Part shown: positions 12,095 to 24,192 of the stretch, one piece after another | Layout: each line of letters starts with the position of its first letter | How positions within the stretch are numbered: position 1 is the stretch's first letter | DNA from: Sordariomycetes sp. S80-01Y | Taxonomy: Eukaryota > Ascomycota > Sordariomycetes | Length of the DNA: 64,000 nt | Assembly (NCBI GenBank): GCA_037042185.1 | Contig: JAXQJY010000024.1 | Coordinates: forward strand, 186,001 to 250,000 | Direction of reading: 5' to 3' | Made by a program: the position numbers and the translations under genes | Notes under the pieces: generated by a model | Told to the model about the DNA's origin: nothing | Database searches by the model: none | The model's input: the letters and a program-made list of their open reading frames with translations, nothing else

Positions 12095-12119
12095 ATCGCA
12101 TCGCATCGCATCGCATCGC
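12095..12119. repeat. Pentanucleotide microsatellite (ATCGC)5
   Basis: Five perfect copies of ATCGC in non-coding sequence. Confidence 0.9.
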
Positions 12120-13068
12120 GCGCTGGGGCACCGGGGCAGATCCACGTGTCGCTCCGTGGCTAATTTCACGCTGCGATGGCGCGGCGACGAGAAGAGTCTG
12201 GAAGCGGCACTGGATCGCTGCGAATCACACCTTCTCGATTAGACAATTGCTCTTCGTTCATTAGGAGCACTTTGTGAACATAGCTTCGACACCATAATCG
12301 CACGACCGCAAGCTCCAGCTAGACACAAGCAACTGAACTTACACGGTCCGCGGTGCACAAATCGAGCATTACGGTTGCATTGTGGCTGTGCAAAGGCGGC
12401 TCACGCCCCCGGAGCGCTGGGCCCGATCTCCGGACTCCGAGCTTAAGACGCCAGAGGACGCGCTGAATGGCTATGGCTGACTTTAATTTCGACCAAGGAG
12501 CTATGTGTGAAACCATCATTCGTCACCTAGGGGCTCCTCCAATTACTGACAATGGGGGCTAGTAGACGTAGAGTTCGAGCTGGGGCTGCTCCCTTACGTA
12601 GGGGCTGTATCAAGGTGACGTTTATCCGTAATGAGGGCAGCAAGTATTGGCTTGGTTCACCGAATGTTATGAAAGGGAACTGATTGCTGGGATGTCACAA
12701 AGTCGGACAAGGATCAGGGGGGCGTGTGGACAGGAGCAATCGCCACAGTGGCTCACCCTTTGATGGAAATGGCGAGTGGAGCGCGTGGCTGCAGTGGCTT
12801 CTTCCGCGTGCGCGGGTGAAGTGGACGCGGGAAGCAAAAAGCGCGCAGGCTCTGGGGTATCCGCAGCGTTCGTTCAGCCAATCTAACCCGACAGAGGCTG
12901 GAGCTTGTCGTGCTCTGGGACAGGGTATCTTTGCGGTGGGCAAGCAGAGATGGAACCAGAGATCCCACAATGGGAATAGAGTGGGAATGGAGCGAGGCTT
13001 GTTCAGCCACAGTAAGTGCTCCGTCTTGGCGACTTCAGGCCTTGCGGAACTTCGAAAGGCTTCCCGTC

Positions 13069-13096
13069 GTGGCGCCAGCGTGGCGCCAGCGTGGCG
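13069..13096. repeat. 11-bp tandem repeat (GTGGCGCCAGC)
   Basis: Two and a half copies of GTGGCGCCAGC in non-coding sequence. The unit contains the palindrome GGCGCC. Confidence 0.8.
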
Positions 13097-14935
13097 AGGT
13101 GATGATGTGGCTCCAAGCGGAGACAGGCAAGACGGGGTGTGGCATCGACTCACGGCTTGGCTGCATTTGTCTCGGGAGGCATGTGTTGGACGAGGGAAGA
13201 TCTGGGCCTGCCGTGCTATACCCAGGGTGCTACCATAGTACCCCGTATTGGCCCTGACGCTCTCGAGGCGGGCAAGGTTTGGGGGACAGGGCGGCACTTG
13301 ATGCGGTGGAAGGGGCCCTGCAGATGTAGCCTTGGGGGGGAGAGCCAGTGAGAGGTGTAGGACCGGTGTCGAGGGATGGGGTTTGAGACGTCGGGCTACC
13401 TGTGAGTCACTAGCACCGGCTTGATGTCCGTTTTGAACCTCGTCGTCTGTTGCCAATCGACTGGTATGTATCGAGGATTTCCGAGGATTCGGCCGTGGCT
13501 TAAACACAATCTAGTCAGGCTAGTCTAGACTCGTTGGCTGGTACGGGGGCGTCACACCCTTCGGTTGATTACCACGGCCAGCGAACCGAGACCCCACCCG
13601 GCGACGGCCGCCGAAGCGGGGCGCGAAGTTGAACGACGACTCGGAGGCACTTCGAAGTTGCGGCCCATTTCTCCATAACCCGTTCGCCACAATCGCGCCC
13701 TCGAGAAATCAACTTTTCCATTGAGAATTTCGATATGCTAAAGCACCAAAATAGATCATCCGCCCCGTGATATCATACCCACCACTCACGCTGCCCGTAA
13801 GTCAGAGAGGACGTCTGTCTATATGTCATGCCGCAGAGATCGTCGCGCAGGTGATCCAAGACACGCGTCTGTCACGCGCCCGGTCTACTGCCGTAGCTGC
13901 TGGCCTTTCGGTTAGAAGGCAGCGACCGTCCTGCAGCTTCCAGCGGCCCCCTCCAGCAATTCTGTCGTTGGGTGTCACTGTTAGGCAGCATGGTTTGGAG
14001 GGGAGGGGAGAAGAGGGTAGCCAGCCCCGCTACGAGCATGAAGGCTCGAGTGCCGATCACTTTGCCACCCGGCGAAAGCCACTGGTGGCTCGGGCCAATT
14101 GCCTCTTGAGCAGTGGAGGGAAAGTGTGGCACGTTGATGCAGCTCATGAGGGCGTGTGCGTCGGCCTCAGCTGCTGTGAGCATGTTGAGGGGATACTTTG
14201 CTGTGGCGGCCACCTGTCAAGGTGCCCCATAACGTCAGGGGTTGGGAATGTGAGCTGTGGCTGGTTCAATGGGGGTCTGATCGGTCCCCCGTGAGGTCAT
14301 GTCCTGCGTGGCTCTGCCTTCTGTGGCTGACAATATATCTGACAGCTGTATAGGCCAACGTTTGTTCCTGGACTCCTTTAATGCGAGATCTGACTATGGG
14401 CGCTTCTCCCTGCAAGCTACGGCCGAATAGCTTCATTCACCAACATCTTCTGAAGTCCTGGGATGCTCGAGGCAGATCTTGATTCTACAAGGCTCATGTG
14501 CGATCATTTTTGATTGGCACTAGATCCCATCTTCATCCGTCTGATTGATCCTTAACCGTGCTGTCTTGCTCGGCGCTATCTTGATCGCAGTGCGACATGC
14601 TGCCTCGACAGGACTGTGGGGTAGACCTCATGTGTAACAAGACTGATCCTAAGTCTGGAGGCTCAGTCTCCTTCAACTGCAAGTCAATTCCACCGCTCGA
14701 CCATTGCATGTCTACCAAGTGAATTTCCTTTCGCTTCGCGATGCCTTCAATACCATCATGTGGGGAAGCCAGCCCCTACTCCGCATTCAGCCATCGTCTC
14801 CGCAATTCTCCGCATTTTCTGCCAGCCTGCACCCTCCACGTGCGCCTCCTATTTTGATCTCATATACTCCATTGAGGTCGACCTTCAATCGCGTTCTCAA
14901 CGGCAAATCGGCTCCTCTCATGGCAGGATGCTCAG

Positions 14936-16962
14936 ATGCAGTCTTCGAATGGTTCTTCAAACGACGGCCGGCGCGCGGGCCCGGCTGAGCGTGTAGTGCC
15001 GCGTCCGGCGAGGTCCAAGAACGGATGCCTCACTTGCAGGTTTGTCGCGTAGCTGACCATCAGCCGCAGGCGTCCATGCTTACCAAGACCTAGGCGTCGA
15101 AAGGTCAGATGCGACGAGCAGCGGCCAAGATGCTCTCACTGCGAGCGCCTTAACCTGCAGTGCCTCTGGCGACCGGCCTATGCCCCGACGCAATGGCGGT
15201 TCGTCGGGGCGGAAACGTCCCGCCAGAGCCAGCCGCAAGCGCCTCCAAGCAGTGGCAGTGATCCTTCTCCTGGGCTAACACAGTGGCCGAACTTTGTGCC
15301 CGAGGTGAGGAACACTGGCGCCAACGAGCAGGCGTGGCTACAGAGCCCTGGTGGACTGGACCAGCTGTTCGACTATGCGAGCTTCATGTGGAACGCTGGC
15401 ACGGGGGGCGACAGCTTAGGCCAAACTAGTCCGCAAGGATATCAAATGGGCCTTGCTACAAATGGCGATGACTGGAATGTACGGCATCTAAAAGATCATG
15501 ACTAGGTAACAAGGCTAACAAGGATCAGAACAACTGGCTCAACGTGGATGCCACATCTATGGGACTGGCGCCACAAAACTCACCGCCAAATCCAGACGCA
15601 GCCTCACAGCAAAGGAAATCTACGCAAAGGAACGGTCCACAGGCTCAGACCGCGCCGTCGAGCCGGAACGCCGGCGCCGGGCAACTCCCCATGGCCGAGG
15701 ACCACAATCTCCTGAACTACTTCGTCCACACCGTCGTCCCTCCAATCTTGGCGGAGGTAGAGACACAAAAGCGATGGTCGACTATGCGTCAAATGCTCAT
15801 GTCGATGTCGAATGCCTCGCCAATGGTACGACACGCGATTCTTGCCTTCTCGAGCCTGCTGTATCATCGACGTGAGGCGCCCTGGATGACTGGATCGCCG
15901 CACCATTACGACAAGGCACTTCAGGATATACTAGCGATGGGGGATCTATCGACAGTCGTCACGCACACAGGCAAGCGAGAGCATCTTCTCGCAACGCTAT
16001 TCTTCCTGAGCTACGTGGACATCCTCGAGGACCGGGTCGCGAGTGCCCACGAACATCTAAAGCGAGCTTATGCAATCTTTCAGCAAGGGAACAAGCGGGG
16101 ATTTAAGCCAGTGGAGATACGGTTGCTGTCATGGATACGACTCCTCGATGCAAGGGCTGTGTCTGCAGGCGGCGAGGGCTTGTTCCTATCCGACCAAAGC
16201 GAGGCATTGATTGTGCATCCGTCACCAGCCAGTGTCGAGGAGACCGCCGAGAGCGAAGGGGGCCACCCGGCTTTCGACGAGGTCAGGGACTGGGATGTCG
16301 AGGATGTTCTTTTCCAGGTTCTCTACCATCCTGGGATAGTGTTCTTCCAGAAGGTCGAGAGCTTCATGGGTCGCATTTCAATGATCGACCCCTGGCACCG
16401 CTCTCGAGGAACTGTAGAGGACGAAACGGAGGTGATGCAGATTGCATCGCAGATCATGAAAGATTTGAGTCAACTTTATAACGATCGTCCCACGCTGATG
16501 GACCACGCAGTCGAAGGACGTCTTGCTGCACCGATTGTCACGTCGAGCCTGGCCATACCCATTACTCGGGCCTTCAGGACCTATCTCTCGAACTACCACG
16601 CAAGCAAGATACATCTACATAGGGTTGCGTACAAGCATTTGCCGCTATCACGCGAGGCGAGCGAGGCTCTGCGGCAGATTAGACGCCTGACGAAACTGCT
16701 CGTCGAGGACCTCGAGCCGGGCGGCGCCCTGCCCGTCAGCCAGCTCTGGCCCCTGCTTATGCTTGGATCCGAGGAGGAGGATGCGACCGAGAGGGAATGG
16801 ATCAAGGAGCAGATCCTGCGCATGGAGAAAGTCGCCACCAATGCCCGAGTCACAGCGCAGGTACTTGCCGAGGTGCAGAGTCGACAAGATGCGAGCAAGG
16901 CGAGGGTCGACATACGGTCTGTCATGCACGCGATCTTCGACTCGTGCTTTGCAATCATGTAG
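14936..16962 (+). CDS. Zn2Cys6 transcription factor, fungal-specific TF domain type
   Basis: Exons are 14936-15039, 15094-15478 and 15529-16962, giving 640 aa. The start is the only in-frame ATG before the zinc cluster (the upstream frame closes at a TGA near 14873). Intron 1 (54 nt) interrupts the zinc cluster; splicing restores a perfect CX2CX6CX6CX2CX6C motif (CLTCRRRKVRCDEQRPRC, then SHC and six residues to the last Cys). Intron 2 (50 nt) has a CTAAC branch. The C-terminal two-thirds, beginning with YFVHTVVPPILAEVETQKRW, is a helical regulatory region resembling the Fungal_trans_2 family of nuclear activators. It is the first gene of the central metabolic block and is transcribed towards a D-2-hydroxyacid dehydrogenase gene, with only 34 bp between the two stop codons. 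It is a candidate pathway regulator by position. Confidence 0.9.
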
Positions 16963-16996
16963 TTGACATCTATGGTATGAATCTATCGTTGTAATC

Positions 16997-18043
16997 CTAT
17001 GTTTTCATCATATGCTTGTTCACAGCCGTCAACGGATCTTGGCCAGTAAGAACGGCGAGCACGTTCTTCATCGACAACGCCTCGAACCCACTCGTCGTTT
17101 CAAATGCACCGCCGGCGTTGTGAGCCGTCAGAGTGGCCTGTCGGTTTTGCGTCAATCTTACACACACATGAGGCTCGTTAGCATGTACATCCAAGCCGAC
17201 GGCATGCAGATCGCCCCTCTCCAAAGCATCAGCTAAAGCTTCCTCATCGATGAGGGTGCCGCGTGCGATGTTGACAACGCGGCCGCCCTTCTTGATCTTG
17301 GCAATCTTCTCAGCGTCGAGGAGGGCCTTGCCTCCTGCTCCTGGCGTGGCCACAACAACGCAGTCTGCCTCAGCGAGCAGATGGTCAAGCTCAGGAACGT
17401 GGCGAGCCCCTCCAATGGCCGCCTCCTGCTCGGGCGTCTTCTTGAAGAGATCATTGTAGATGATTTTCATGTTGAAGCATCGATACGCCTTGACAGCAAT
17501 GCGGTACCCGATGTTACCTAGCCCAATGACTCCAAGCGTGTGGCCCTGTGGGTTGTGGGCGCCAACGGGCTGGTTCCTATGCGCGTCCAAGAACTTCTCG
17601 GGATCCCCCGATCGAGCATTCATGTTGCTGAACTGCATGTTACGGAAGACGGAGATGATGTGGTAGATGGCCATGTCGGCAACAGCCTCTGAGCTGGCGC
17701 TCGCTCCGTTGCAGTACAGGATTCCGGCCTCTGCTAGCAAATCGACATCTGCCCAATCGTAGCCAGCACCTGCAGAGGCGAAAACCTTCAAAGACGATGG
17801 CAGCAGTGGGATCATCTCCTTGTCCCACCGCCCCATCTCCAGGCCAGTGTTCCAGAAAGGTCTGTAAACTGCCTGGAAGTCTCCATACTTGCGATCTTTC
17901 AGAGCTTGGAGCCATGCTGGTCTTTGCCGCTCCTGGAGTGTTGGGTGGACGACGTTGAACTTCTCTTGGAGCTGCTTGTACAAATCTGGGTTGAACTCGA
18001 TATCATCACCGAGATGTATGATGGTGGGCTTTGAGGAAGCCAT
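16997..18043 (-). CDS. D-isomer-specific 2-hydroxyacid dehydrogenase
   Basis: A single exon gives 348 aa from the ATG at 18043; an in-frame ATG four codons upstream (18055) is possible. The protein has the formate/glycerate dehydrogenase fold with a split catalytic domain. The NAD(P)-binding motif is GLGNIGYRIA. Catalytic Arg lies in VNIARGTLID, Glu in HANEPHV and His in LTAHNAGGA. These enzymes interconvert 2-oxo acids and D-2-hydroxy acids such as glyoxylate, hydroxypyruvate or D-mandelate, usually in the cytosol. The HANEP form with HNAGGA resembles the D-mandelate/glyoxylate reductase-like fungal subgroup, and differs from the second such gene at 35959-37094. It shares a divergent 770-bp promoter with the DHDPS-like aldolase gene, which suggests co-regulation. 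Confidence 0.9.
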   Translation of the reverse strand: MASSKPTIIHLGDDIEFNPDLYKQLQEKFNVVHPTLQERQRPAWLQALKDRKYGDFQAVYRPFWNTGLEMGRWDKEMIPLLPSSLKVFASAGAGYDWADVDLLAEAGILYCNGASASSEAVADMAIYHIISVFRNMQFSNMNARSGDPEKFLDAHRNQPVGAHNPQGHTLGVIGLGNIGYRIAVKAYRCFNMKIIYNDLFKKTPEQEAAIGGARHVPELDHLLAEADCVVVATPGAGGKALLDAEKIAKIKKGGRVVNIARGTLIDEEALADALERGDLHAVGLDVHANEPHVCVRLTQNRQATLTAHNAGGAFETTSGFEALSMKNVLAVLTGQDPLTAVNKHMMKT

Positions 18044-18813
18044 TGTGAGAGACAAGAGATGAGAGTAGATGGAGCGTTGACTGGATGCCGTTTCTAACGT
18101 CGTTGTGCTGGGTATGGACGATCTCCCTGAAGCTCAAGGTTGTTGGACCAGGGGTTATGAGTTGCAAGCCAGCAAACCTGATCAGCCGCAACATTGTTCA
18201 CTCCGGACTCGGAATACGCCAGAGCTTTTCTCGCGATTTCTCGTGATTTCCAGAGCCGAGAAAGGAGTAACGAGGGCCCACGTCCTCGACATCGGAGCTT
18301 ATAGCGATGCGGGGGCCAAACGCCTGAAGCGCGGGGCCCCAGTCGACGTCAATCGGTAGCGCTACCCAAAAGGGGTAAAGTCAAGGCGACGCATAGCCGT
18401 GTAATCGGCTTCCAAACCACAGTTCCAATGCGAGAGCTCAGAGAAGGAATCGGATAAGTTCATCATGCCACAAGTCATCTGCTGTGACCACCTTGCATGC
18501 GTTATTGGACTTTTGGCGATCGCCTAAGCTAGTGGCACTGCCAAGTTTGGATCAAGCGAACACCCTGCAATACGCGAGCGCCGAGCCATGGCCACCGATG
18601 TTGAGTCCGGACACGAAGGATCGTAGACTGCTACCCCAATCGCCTGCGGAGAGAAGATTTCGGGGCATTCCCAAATCCGCCTTGAATCTACTTCTTCATT
18701 GCCCTTGCTGGAAAAGACAGCCTTGCGCAGGAGAAGCAACCTCAAGTCTTCCCTCAAATTTGACTCCTATCGTAGTCTCTCTTCAACATACATCGACACC
18801 ACCAACTCCCAAA
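18044..18813. promoter_or_regulatory. Divergent promoter, 2-hydroxyacid dehydrogenase / DHDPS-like aldolase
   Basis: A 770-bp region between head-to-head genes. It contains CTCCGGACTCGGA at 18201-18213, a Zn2Cys6-type arrangement with CGG triplets. No clear TATA box is seen. Confidence 0.5.
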
Positions 18814-19839
18814 ATGGGGTCCATGCCTGCAAAAGGGAGGCCTTACCCTCCCGGCGTCCACGTGCCCAGCTTGACTTGGTTCGAGGGAACGAACAGGCAA
18901 GAGATTGACTGGGCTGTCCAAAAGCGACATCTGGAGTTCCTTGTCAAGTCAGATCTTCATGGAAGTAAGTCTAGAGCCTAATTCCCTTGATAAGTCGTGT
19001 GCTGAAACGGCCCTGCAGTTGTGCTAGCCGGCACCAACGGCGAGGCCGTCACCCTGAGTGCCACCGAGAAGGCCCAGCTCGTCCGCACAACCCGCGAGAT
19101 TGCAGTTCAGTCAGGACGCCCAGATCTTCCAATTACTCTTGGTTGTGGTGGTCAATGTACGCGCGATGCCATTGCAGAGACAGAGCTCGCCGCGGAGGCG
19201 GGCGCCGATTTTGTGCTCGTACTCACCCCGAGCTACTTTCACTTCGCCATGGATCAGGCTGCCATCGTGAGCTTCTTCCAGGAGCTTGCGGACGCTAGCC
19301 CCCTGCCTGTTGCGATCTACAACTTCCCCGGAGTCGTTGCTGGGCTGGATGTTAACTCTGAGATGCTGGAGACCCTGGGGCAACATCCCAACATTGTCGG
19401 TGTCAAGTTGACCTGCGGTGGAATAGCAAAGGTTGCCCGTGTCAAGGCGCGCTTTGCACCTGAGGACTTCTCCGCCTTGGCCGGGCAGAGCGACTGGTTG
19501 ACGCCTGCGCTGGCCGTCGGCGGCACTGGCGTTGTCACCGGTGTCGCTAATCTCTTCCCCAGATTCTGTCTAGAGATCTACAGCCTTTGGATGGCTGGCA
19601 AGACGAAGGAGGCTGAAGCCGCGCAGCTGAAGCTGGCGCAGATGGAATGGGGCTTCGCAAAGGGCGGTATCAACGGTACGAAGTGGGTTGTAGCTAAGAT
19701 CCTGGGGTATCCCCTCGAGAGCTGCCACTGCCGGAGACCTTATCCGCAGTACACAGATGCGAAGAAGCAATCTTGGATCCTCGACACTTGCAGCCCGCTG
19801 ATTGCGGAGGAGGCGGCATTGACCAAGGTCGGCAAATAG
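18814..19839 (+). CDS. DHDPS/N-acetylneuraminate lyase-type aldolase
   Basis: Exons are 18814-18964 and 19019-19839, giving 323 aa. The 54-nt intron has donor GTAAGT and acceptor CAG. The TIM-barrel Schiff-base aldolase signature is clear: GTNGEAVTLS (phosphate/carboxylate loop), the conserved Tyr151 in IYNFPG, and the Schiff-base Lys180 in GVKLTCGG. Family members cleave or form a bond to pyruvate; fungal relatives include L-threo-3-deoxy-hexulosonate aldolase of galacturonate breakdown and 2-keto-3-deoxy acid aldolases. A lysine-biosynthesis role is unlikely because fungi use the aminoadipate route. The tail is Cys-rich (ESCHCRRP). It likely performs the pyruvate-releasing step of an acid-sugar pathway, but the substrate is not readable from the sequence. 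Confidence 0.88.
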
Positions 19840-20902
19840 ACTCACGTCGTTCAATCGAACAGACCCCCTTGTAAACAAATGATCATTGCTTAGCGACCGT
19901 GACCGCCAATTGGACATCCAGAAGAGTTGGCGGGTCTCTTCTCGTAGTCATCCCTGCCTCGTCATCGTGGTATCTGTCTTGCCCGTTGCGCCCAGCCATG
20001 GATCGAGACCGTCACTCAACTCGATGTCGAGGCCAGTTATGTACGACAGTGAAGGCCAATGACCGAAACGGTTCTCGGCGTTCGAAAAAAGTCCCATCTT
20101 CCTTTACCCGCCATCCAATCGCCGCCAACCTAGTCGATGCGAAGCGACCTAGCCCCCTGATCAAGCTAGCGCAAGCGACCGGCTTTCTCTCCGGGGTCAT
20201 GCACCCAGGACGTGAAGTCAGCGCCGAGTCAGCGACGGAGATCAGAAGTCCATTCATGCAAGCTTCCTTCGGCACAAGTAATGCGGGGCCCCTCGGAATC
20301 CACCCTTTTTGCTCTCTGTGCTCCCCGCAACCTTATCCCCAGGTCGGCGAGAGCCTGGTGGGGGAGCCGGCTCTGGCAATCCATTTCCGTCAAACAACCA
20401 GCAACGACGTAATAATGAAGCGGTTAGTACAATGATTTTAACTTGCGAAGCGTATGGAGCGCTACTATGGACGTGTCTGATGTCTGTTCAGAGACAGACC
20501 ATTGGTGGACTTAAAGTCAAGGGTGAACTAGCCTTGACCTCTGCCGGAAGACTAGGATGTTCTATTTAGTGCTGTGCCCGCACCAACCTTAGAAAGCTCA
20601 GCCGACGGCCGTCGTAACAGGGTCTGGAGAGGTCCACTTGGCTTATGACTCTCTTGTCAAGCTAGCTCGGCTACCCCAGTTTCCATGTTGATTTCCGATA
20701 CCTGGCTCCTCCTCCTTTCTGGTGTCTCGGCTCCTCGTTGGTTGGCTCGGTTGATCATCTATTCTCCTTATAAGAGTGCATTTACCGCTCATCATCCACC
20801 AGACTCGACTCTGCAGCACACGATAGGCGATACCACCTTAGCTTGCCTCCAAGATATCACCACCTCTCTTCTACCAAGCTGCTACGCAGGCTGAGCAGCA
20901 TC
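19840..20902 (+). promoter_or_regulatory. Spacer and upstream region of MFS permease 1
   Basis: This 1.06-kb region holds the 3' UTR of the aldolase gene and the promoter of the permease. A TATAAG lies at 20769-20774, about 130 bp before the start codon, with a CT-rich stretch before it. No gene is seen. Confidence 0.4.
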
Positions 20903-22679
20903 ATGAGCCATCTCGAAAAGGAGAACGCCACGGCTATCCACGCCACCGGCGAGGACGATGTCGGCCTCAAGGGTGACGCAGCCGACCATGCTGTCTACAT
21001 GCCTGAGAGCATTCGAAACATGGACGACCAGGAGCTCAACGTGCTGAGGAAGAAGATGGTACGCAAGATGGATGCTGTCATCATGCCTATCATGGGGATT
21101 TTGTACATTCTCAACTACGTCGACCGCTCTGCACTCGCTGCCACGAAGGTCTATGGAATCATGGACGATCTGGGCATGAACAACCAGCAATTCGCCACGG
21201 CCATTTCTATCCTGTTCGGTGAGTATCGTGGGGATGCGAAGGCGGTGGCACAAATTTTAATAATGATTTAGTTGGTTATATTCCTTTCCAGATCCCATCC
21301 AACATGATCATGACCAAGATCAAGCGTCCCGGGTTGTGTAAGACAACGCCATTTTGATGGAGATAAGACAGATTCCTGACAATTTTCTAGACATCTGCGC
21401 CGCTGCTGTTGTCTGGGGAGCAGTTTCTACCTCAACAGCTGCCGTCAAGAGCTACAAAGGTCTCCTAGTCGTCCGTGTCTTCCTCGGTGTCACCGAAGCC
21501 GTCTTCTTCCCTGGTGTCATCTACTTCCTCAGCGCCTGGTATACCAAGAACGAACTTGGAAAGCGTCTTGCGGCCCTCTTCATGTTCCAGATGCTTGGCA
21601 GCGCCTTTGGCGGCTTCGTCGCAGCCGCTTGCCTGACACTCGACGGTGTGCACGGAATTGCCGGCTGGCGGTGGCTCTTCATCGTCGAGGGCGTAGTCAC
21701 CATCGGCTGCGGTCTCATTTCCGTCTTCTTCATGCCCGAGTACCCGCACAACGCTCGTCTTCTCAAGCCTGTGGAGCGCGAGTACGCCGTCTGGCGGCTT
21801 GAGAGGGAAGCCGGCGACGGCGAAGCCCACGAAGACGTCTCCACGCTCGGAGGCTTCAAGAAGGCCTGCCTGGACCCGAAGATATGGGCGCTTGTCTGGT
21901 GTATGCACATGGCGCAGGCAATGGGATCGACTGTCAACTTCTTCCCGTCCATCGTGGAGACCCTTGGCTACAACAAGATCAACACCATGCTGCTGACCGC
22001 ACCGCCCTACGTCTTTGCTGCCATGGTGTTTTACGGCATCTCGTACCTCAGCGACGTAAGTATCAATCAAATACTCGAGCTTGCATAGCGCTGACATCCA
22101 TGTGACAGAGGAAAAACATGATGTATCACATCATCATGTCTTGTCTTGGCATTGCGGTCATTGCCTATGTGATCCCCTTGTCCACTCTGGCTACCGGAGG
22201 CCGCTACACCTCCATGATGCTCATTCCAATCGCTTGCAGTAGGTGTTCCGATGTTGTAAATGTCGCATATTCGACTGACACTTTTCCCAGCTGGGCCCCA
22301 GATCATGCTCTACAAGACGCTCAACCTCCACATGGCCCGTCCCTACCCCAAGCGTGCGGCCGGCGTCGCCATGATGAACGCCCTCGGTGGATTATCCAAC
22401 ATCTGGGCCTCGTACCTTTACTATGCTCCGCCTCAGTACTACGCCGCCTTCGGCTGCGGTAAGTAATTTTGGAAATGTTGTTTCCTAGCAATAGCTGACC
22501 GATGATTTGCAGTGCTTGGGTGTGCCGCTTGCTTCGCAACTACAATCACCCTCTACAAGTTGCACGTCAACAAGATGAACAAACTCCTTGGTGGGAGTGA
22601 GGAAGACCAGGCTCGTGCCATGAAGAGCGGCGTGACCAAACAGCAAGTTGAACTCGGCTGGAGGTACATCGGCTTTTGA
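20903..22679 (+). CDS. MFS transporter, ACS (Dal5/Tna1-like) family, permease 1
   Basis: Exons are 20903-21218, 21272-21337, 21391-22055, 22109-22238, 22291-22458 and 22513-22679, giving 503 aa. All five introns are 52-54 nt with GT-AG ends. The soluble N-terminus (about 50 aa) leads into TM1 (IMPIMGILYILNYVDRSAL), the LNxxDR signature of anion:cation symporters. Later landmarks are VGYIPFQIPSNMIMTKIKRP, FLGVTEAVFFPGVIYFLSAWY and the C-terminal half from FKKACLDPKIWAL. These plasma-membrane H+ symporters import small carboxylates, vitamins, allantoate and dipeptides. It is one of four such permeases in this block, which points to uptake of an organic acid. The substrate cannot be inferred. 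Confidence 0.9.
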
Positions 22680-23050
22680 GAGGAACCATCTCGGGGTGTT
22701 TTAGGTTGAGACAGGGTAGAAGTGATCCTTTGGATAGTCTAGGTATCTTCGCAATACGATTAAGATGATTGTTCAATCCAAGTCCGACTGCATGCTCGCG
22801 CCTCTTTCTATCGAAAGCTGATCATTGGTTTTAGCTACCGGACTTCTGGATCCCTGGAAACAGCTATAGCGCGTTCTTGAGCGGACAGAAAACATGTCGC
22901 TGCGGCTGAACCGCGATGTCTTTTATCATGAAATTGATTGGCAAAAACTATCATGAGCACAAGAGCTTGGAGCCTGGTAGCAAGAAGTGGTTGTTTGCGG
23001 AAATCAAATGGTAGGTGTAGCAGTGCTTCTCTTGAACTCCAACATAATAG
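22680..23050. other. Convergent 3' spacer, permease 1 / PhyH gene
   Basis: 371 bp between two convergent genes. It presumably contains both 3' UTRs. No further feature is seen. Confidence 0.5.
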
Positions 23051-24192
23051 TTAATAACCTTTGACTGTCTTGATATGTTGGATCTTCTCCCAAACCCATG
23101 GCGTCAACGTCGAGCTGAAGTTGTTGCTAAATTTGATATTCAAGTAGTCGTAGCCCTCGTCGGGAACCCAGTCCACCGCAATTCTGTGGCCGCCGTACTC
23201 CTCCAAGGCTGCTACTGTGGGCTTCAGCGACTCGGGCATCTGGGTGACAACCCCATTCTTATACCAACTACGAATCGTCAGTGAAATAGCAACAGATGGG
23301 GAACATGTCTTGGGGAGAGCCTACGCAGCATAGTATACGATTGCCAACATGATGCGGGTGTCAGGCGTAGGATTGGGCATTCCAGCATGCCACAATCGCA
23401 GATCCCTCAACACGATAGACCCCTTCTTTAATCTCGGGTAGACAGGTGGCCGGATCTTCCGTCTTTCGTCAAGAAAGCTTTGGGCGATCATTGGCTCACC
23501 TACTTCGCGATGGTGGTCTAGGTTGGTATTTTGCGTTCCGAGCCATAGCTCCGTCGTGCCGTTCTCGGGACCGCAGTCGATCAGACACGTGTTAAAAGCT
23601 ATGGCAAAAGGATGCTGAGGATGCTCGAACCGCAGGTCCGCGTGGACGTGTTGCCGTTCTTCGGTGGCAATCAGGGTGTTGGTCCGCATGAAGTGGATTT
23701 CGGGCTTGGGGCCGATGATGTTGGAAATGACACGAGTGGCATGCTTGTTGGCATATATTTCAGGGAACAACCACTCTACAAGGCTTGATTAATTGAAATG
23801 GAAAGACATACAACGTCGTCAAATCTCACCTTTCTCCAACGGGGGGACTTGAGAGAGGTTACCGCCGGCGGCGGCACCCTTCGTTGCCGCATTCTCATTC
23901 AGATGGCTGTTGAACTCTTTAGTGCTGGCTCTCAAGCTTTCGATGATACCTTTGCTCACTTGAAATGGACTTCTCCCTTTCCATTCAAAAGCTTAGCTGT
24001 GTCTTGCAGCATACGGACGTTCAGCTTGTCAATGATCTCGACGTCCACTGCATTGTCAATGACCACCAGACCATCTGTAAAGAAAGCTTCAATACAGTCA
24101 TAAAGCTTCTTGTCTCCCATAACACCACTGTCACGCTCCTCGTTCGTCAAGGAAATGACCTGCGGGCCGTCCACGTCGCCTGGAACTGCCAT
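23051..24192 (-). CDS. Phytanoyl-CoA dioxygenase (PhyH)-family Fe(II)/2-oxoglutarate oxygenase
   Basis: Exons (5' to 3') are 24192-23960, 23906-23830, 23775-23325 and 23267-23051, giving 325 aa. Introns are 53, 54 and 57 nt. Splice 1 restores HFNHLNEN and splice 2 restores PPLEKEWLFPE, as expected for the family. The jelly-roll iron ligands are visible: HAD within HVHADLRFEHP (His148, Asp150) and the distal His in LRLWHAGMP, followed by the 2-oxoglutarate-binding Arg in PDTRIMLAIVYY. Family members hydroxylate diverse small molecules or CoA esters. The PTS1 tripeptide typical of peroxisomal phytanoyl-CoA hydroxylase is absent (C-terminus VKGY), so a cytosolic small-molecule oxygenase is more likely. 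It is divergent from the SDR gene. Confidence 0.85.

Larger units (their letters stand above)
11259..14935. other. Intergenic, 3.7 kb, no supportable gene
   Basis: It holds the 3' UTR of the Grainyhead-like gene and the upstream region of the Zn2Cys6 gene. A 270-codon open frame at 12695-13507 (-) is Ser/Pro/Arg-rich and featureless. I see no transposon ends or domain remnants. Two short tandem repeats and a pair of overlapping hairpins are listed separately. Confidence 0.5.

Noticed and set aside
12695-13507. Open frame of 270 codons on the - strand.
   Set aside because: Ser/Pro/Arg-rich without secondary-structure-like pattern or family motif. Its length is explained by high GC content reducing stop codons.
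13872-14213. Open frame of 113 codons (MAATAKYPLNMLTAAEADAHA...) on the - strand.
   Set aside because: It looks mildly protein-like at the start but decays into low complexity; no homologous family is recognised and there is no support from neighbouring exons.
17090-17170. Possible 30-nt intron in the D-2-hydroxyacid dehydrogenase near the HANEPHV motif (GTGTGTGT...CAG).
   Set aside because: Too short for a fungal intron, and the uninterrupted translation (NEPHV to LTAHNAGG) already matches family spacing.
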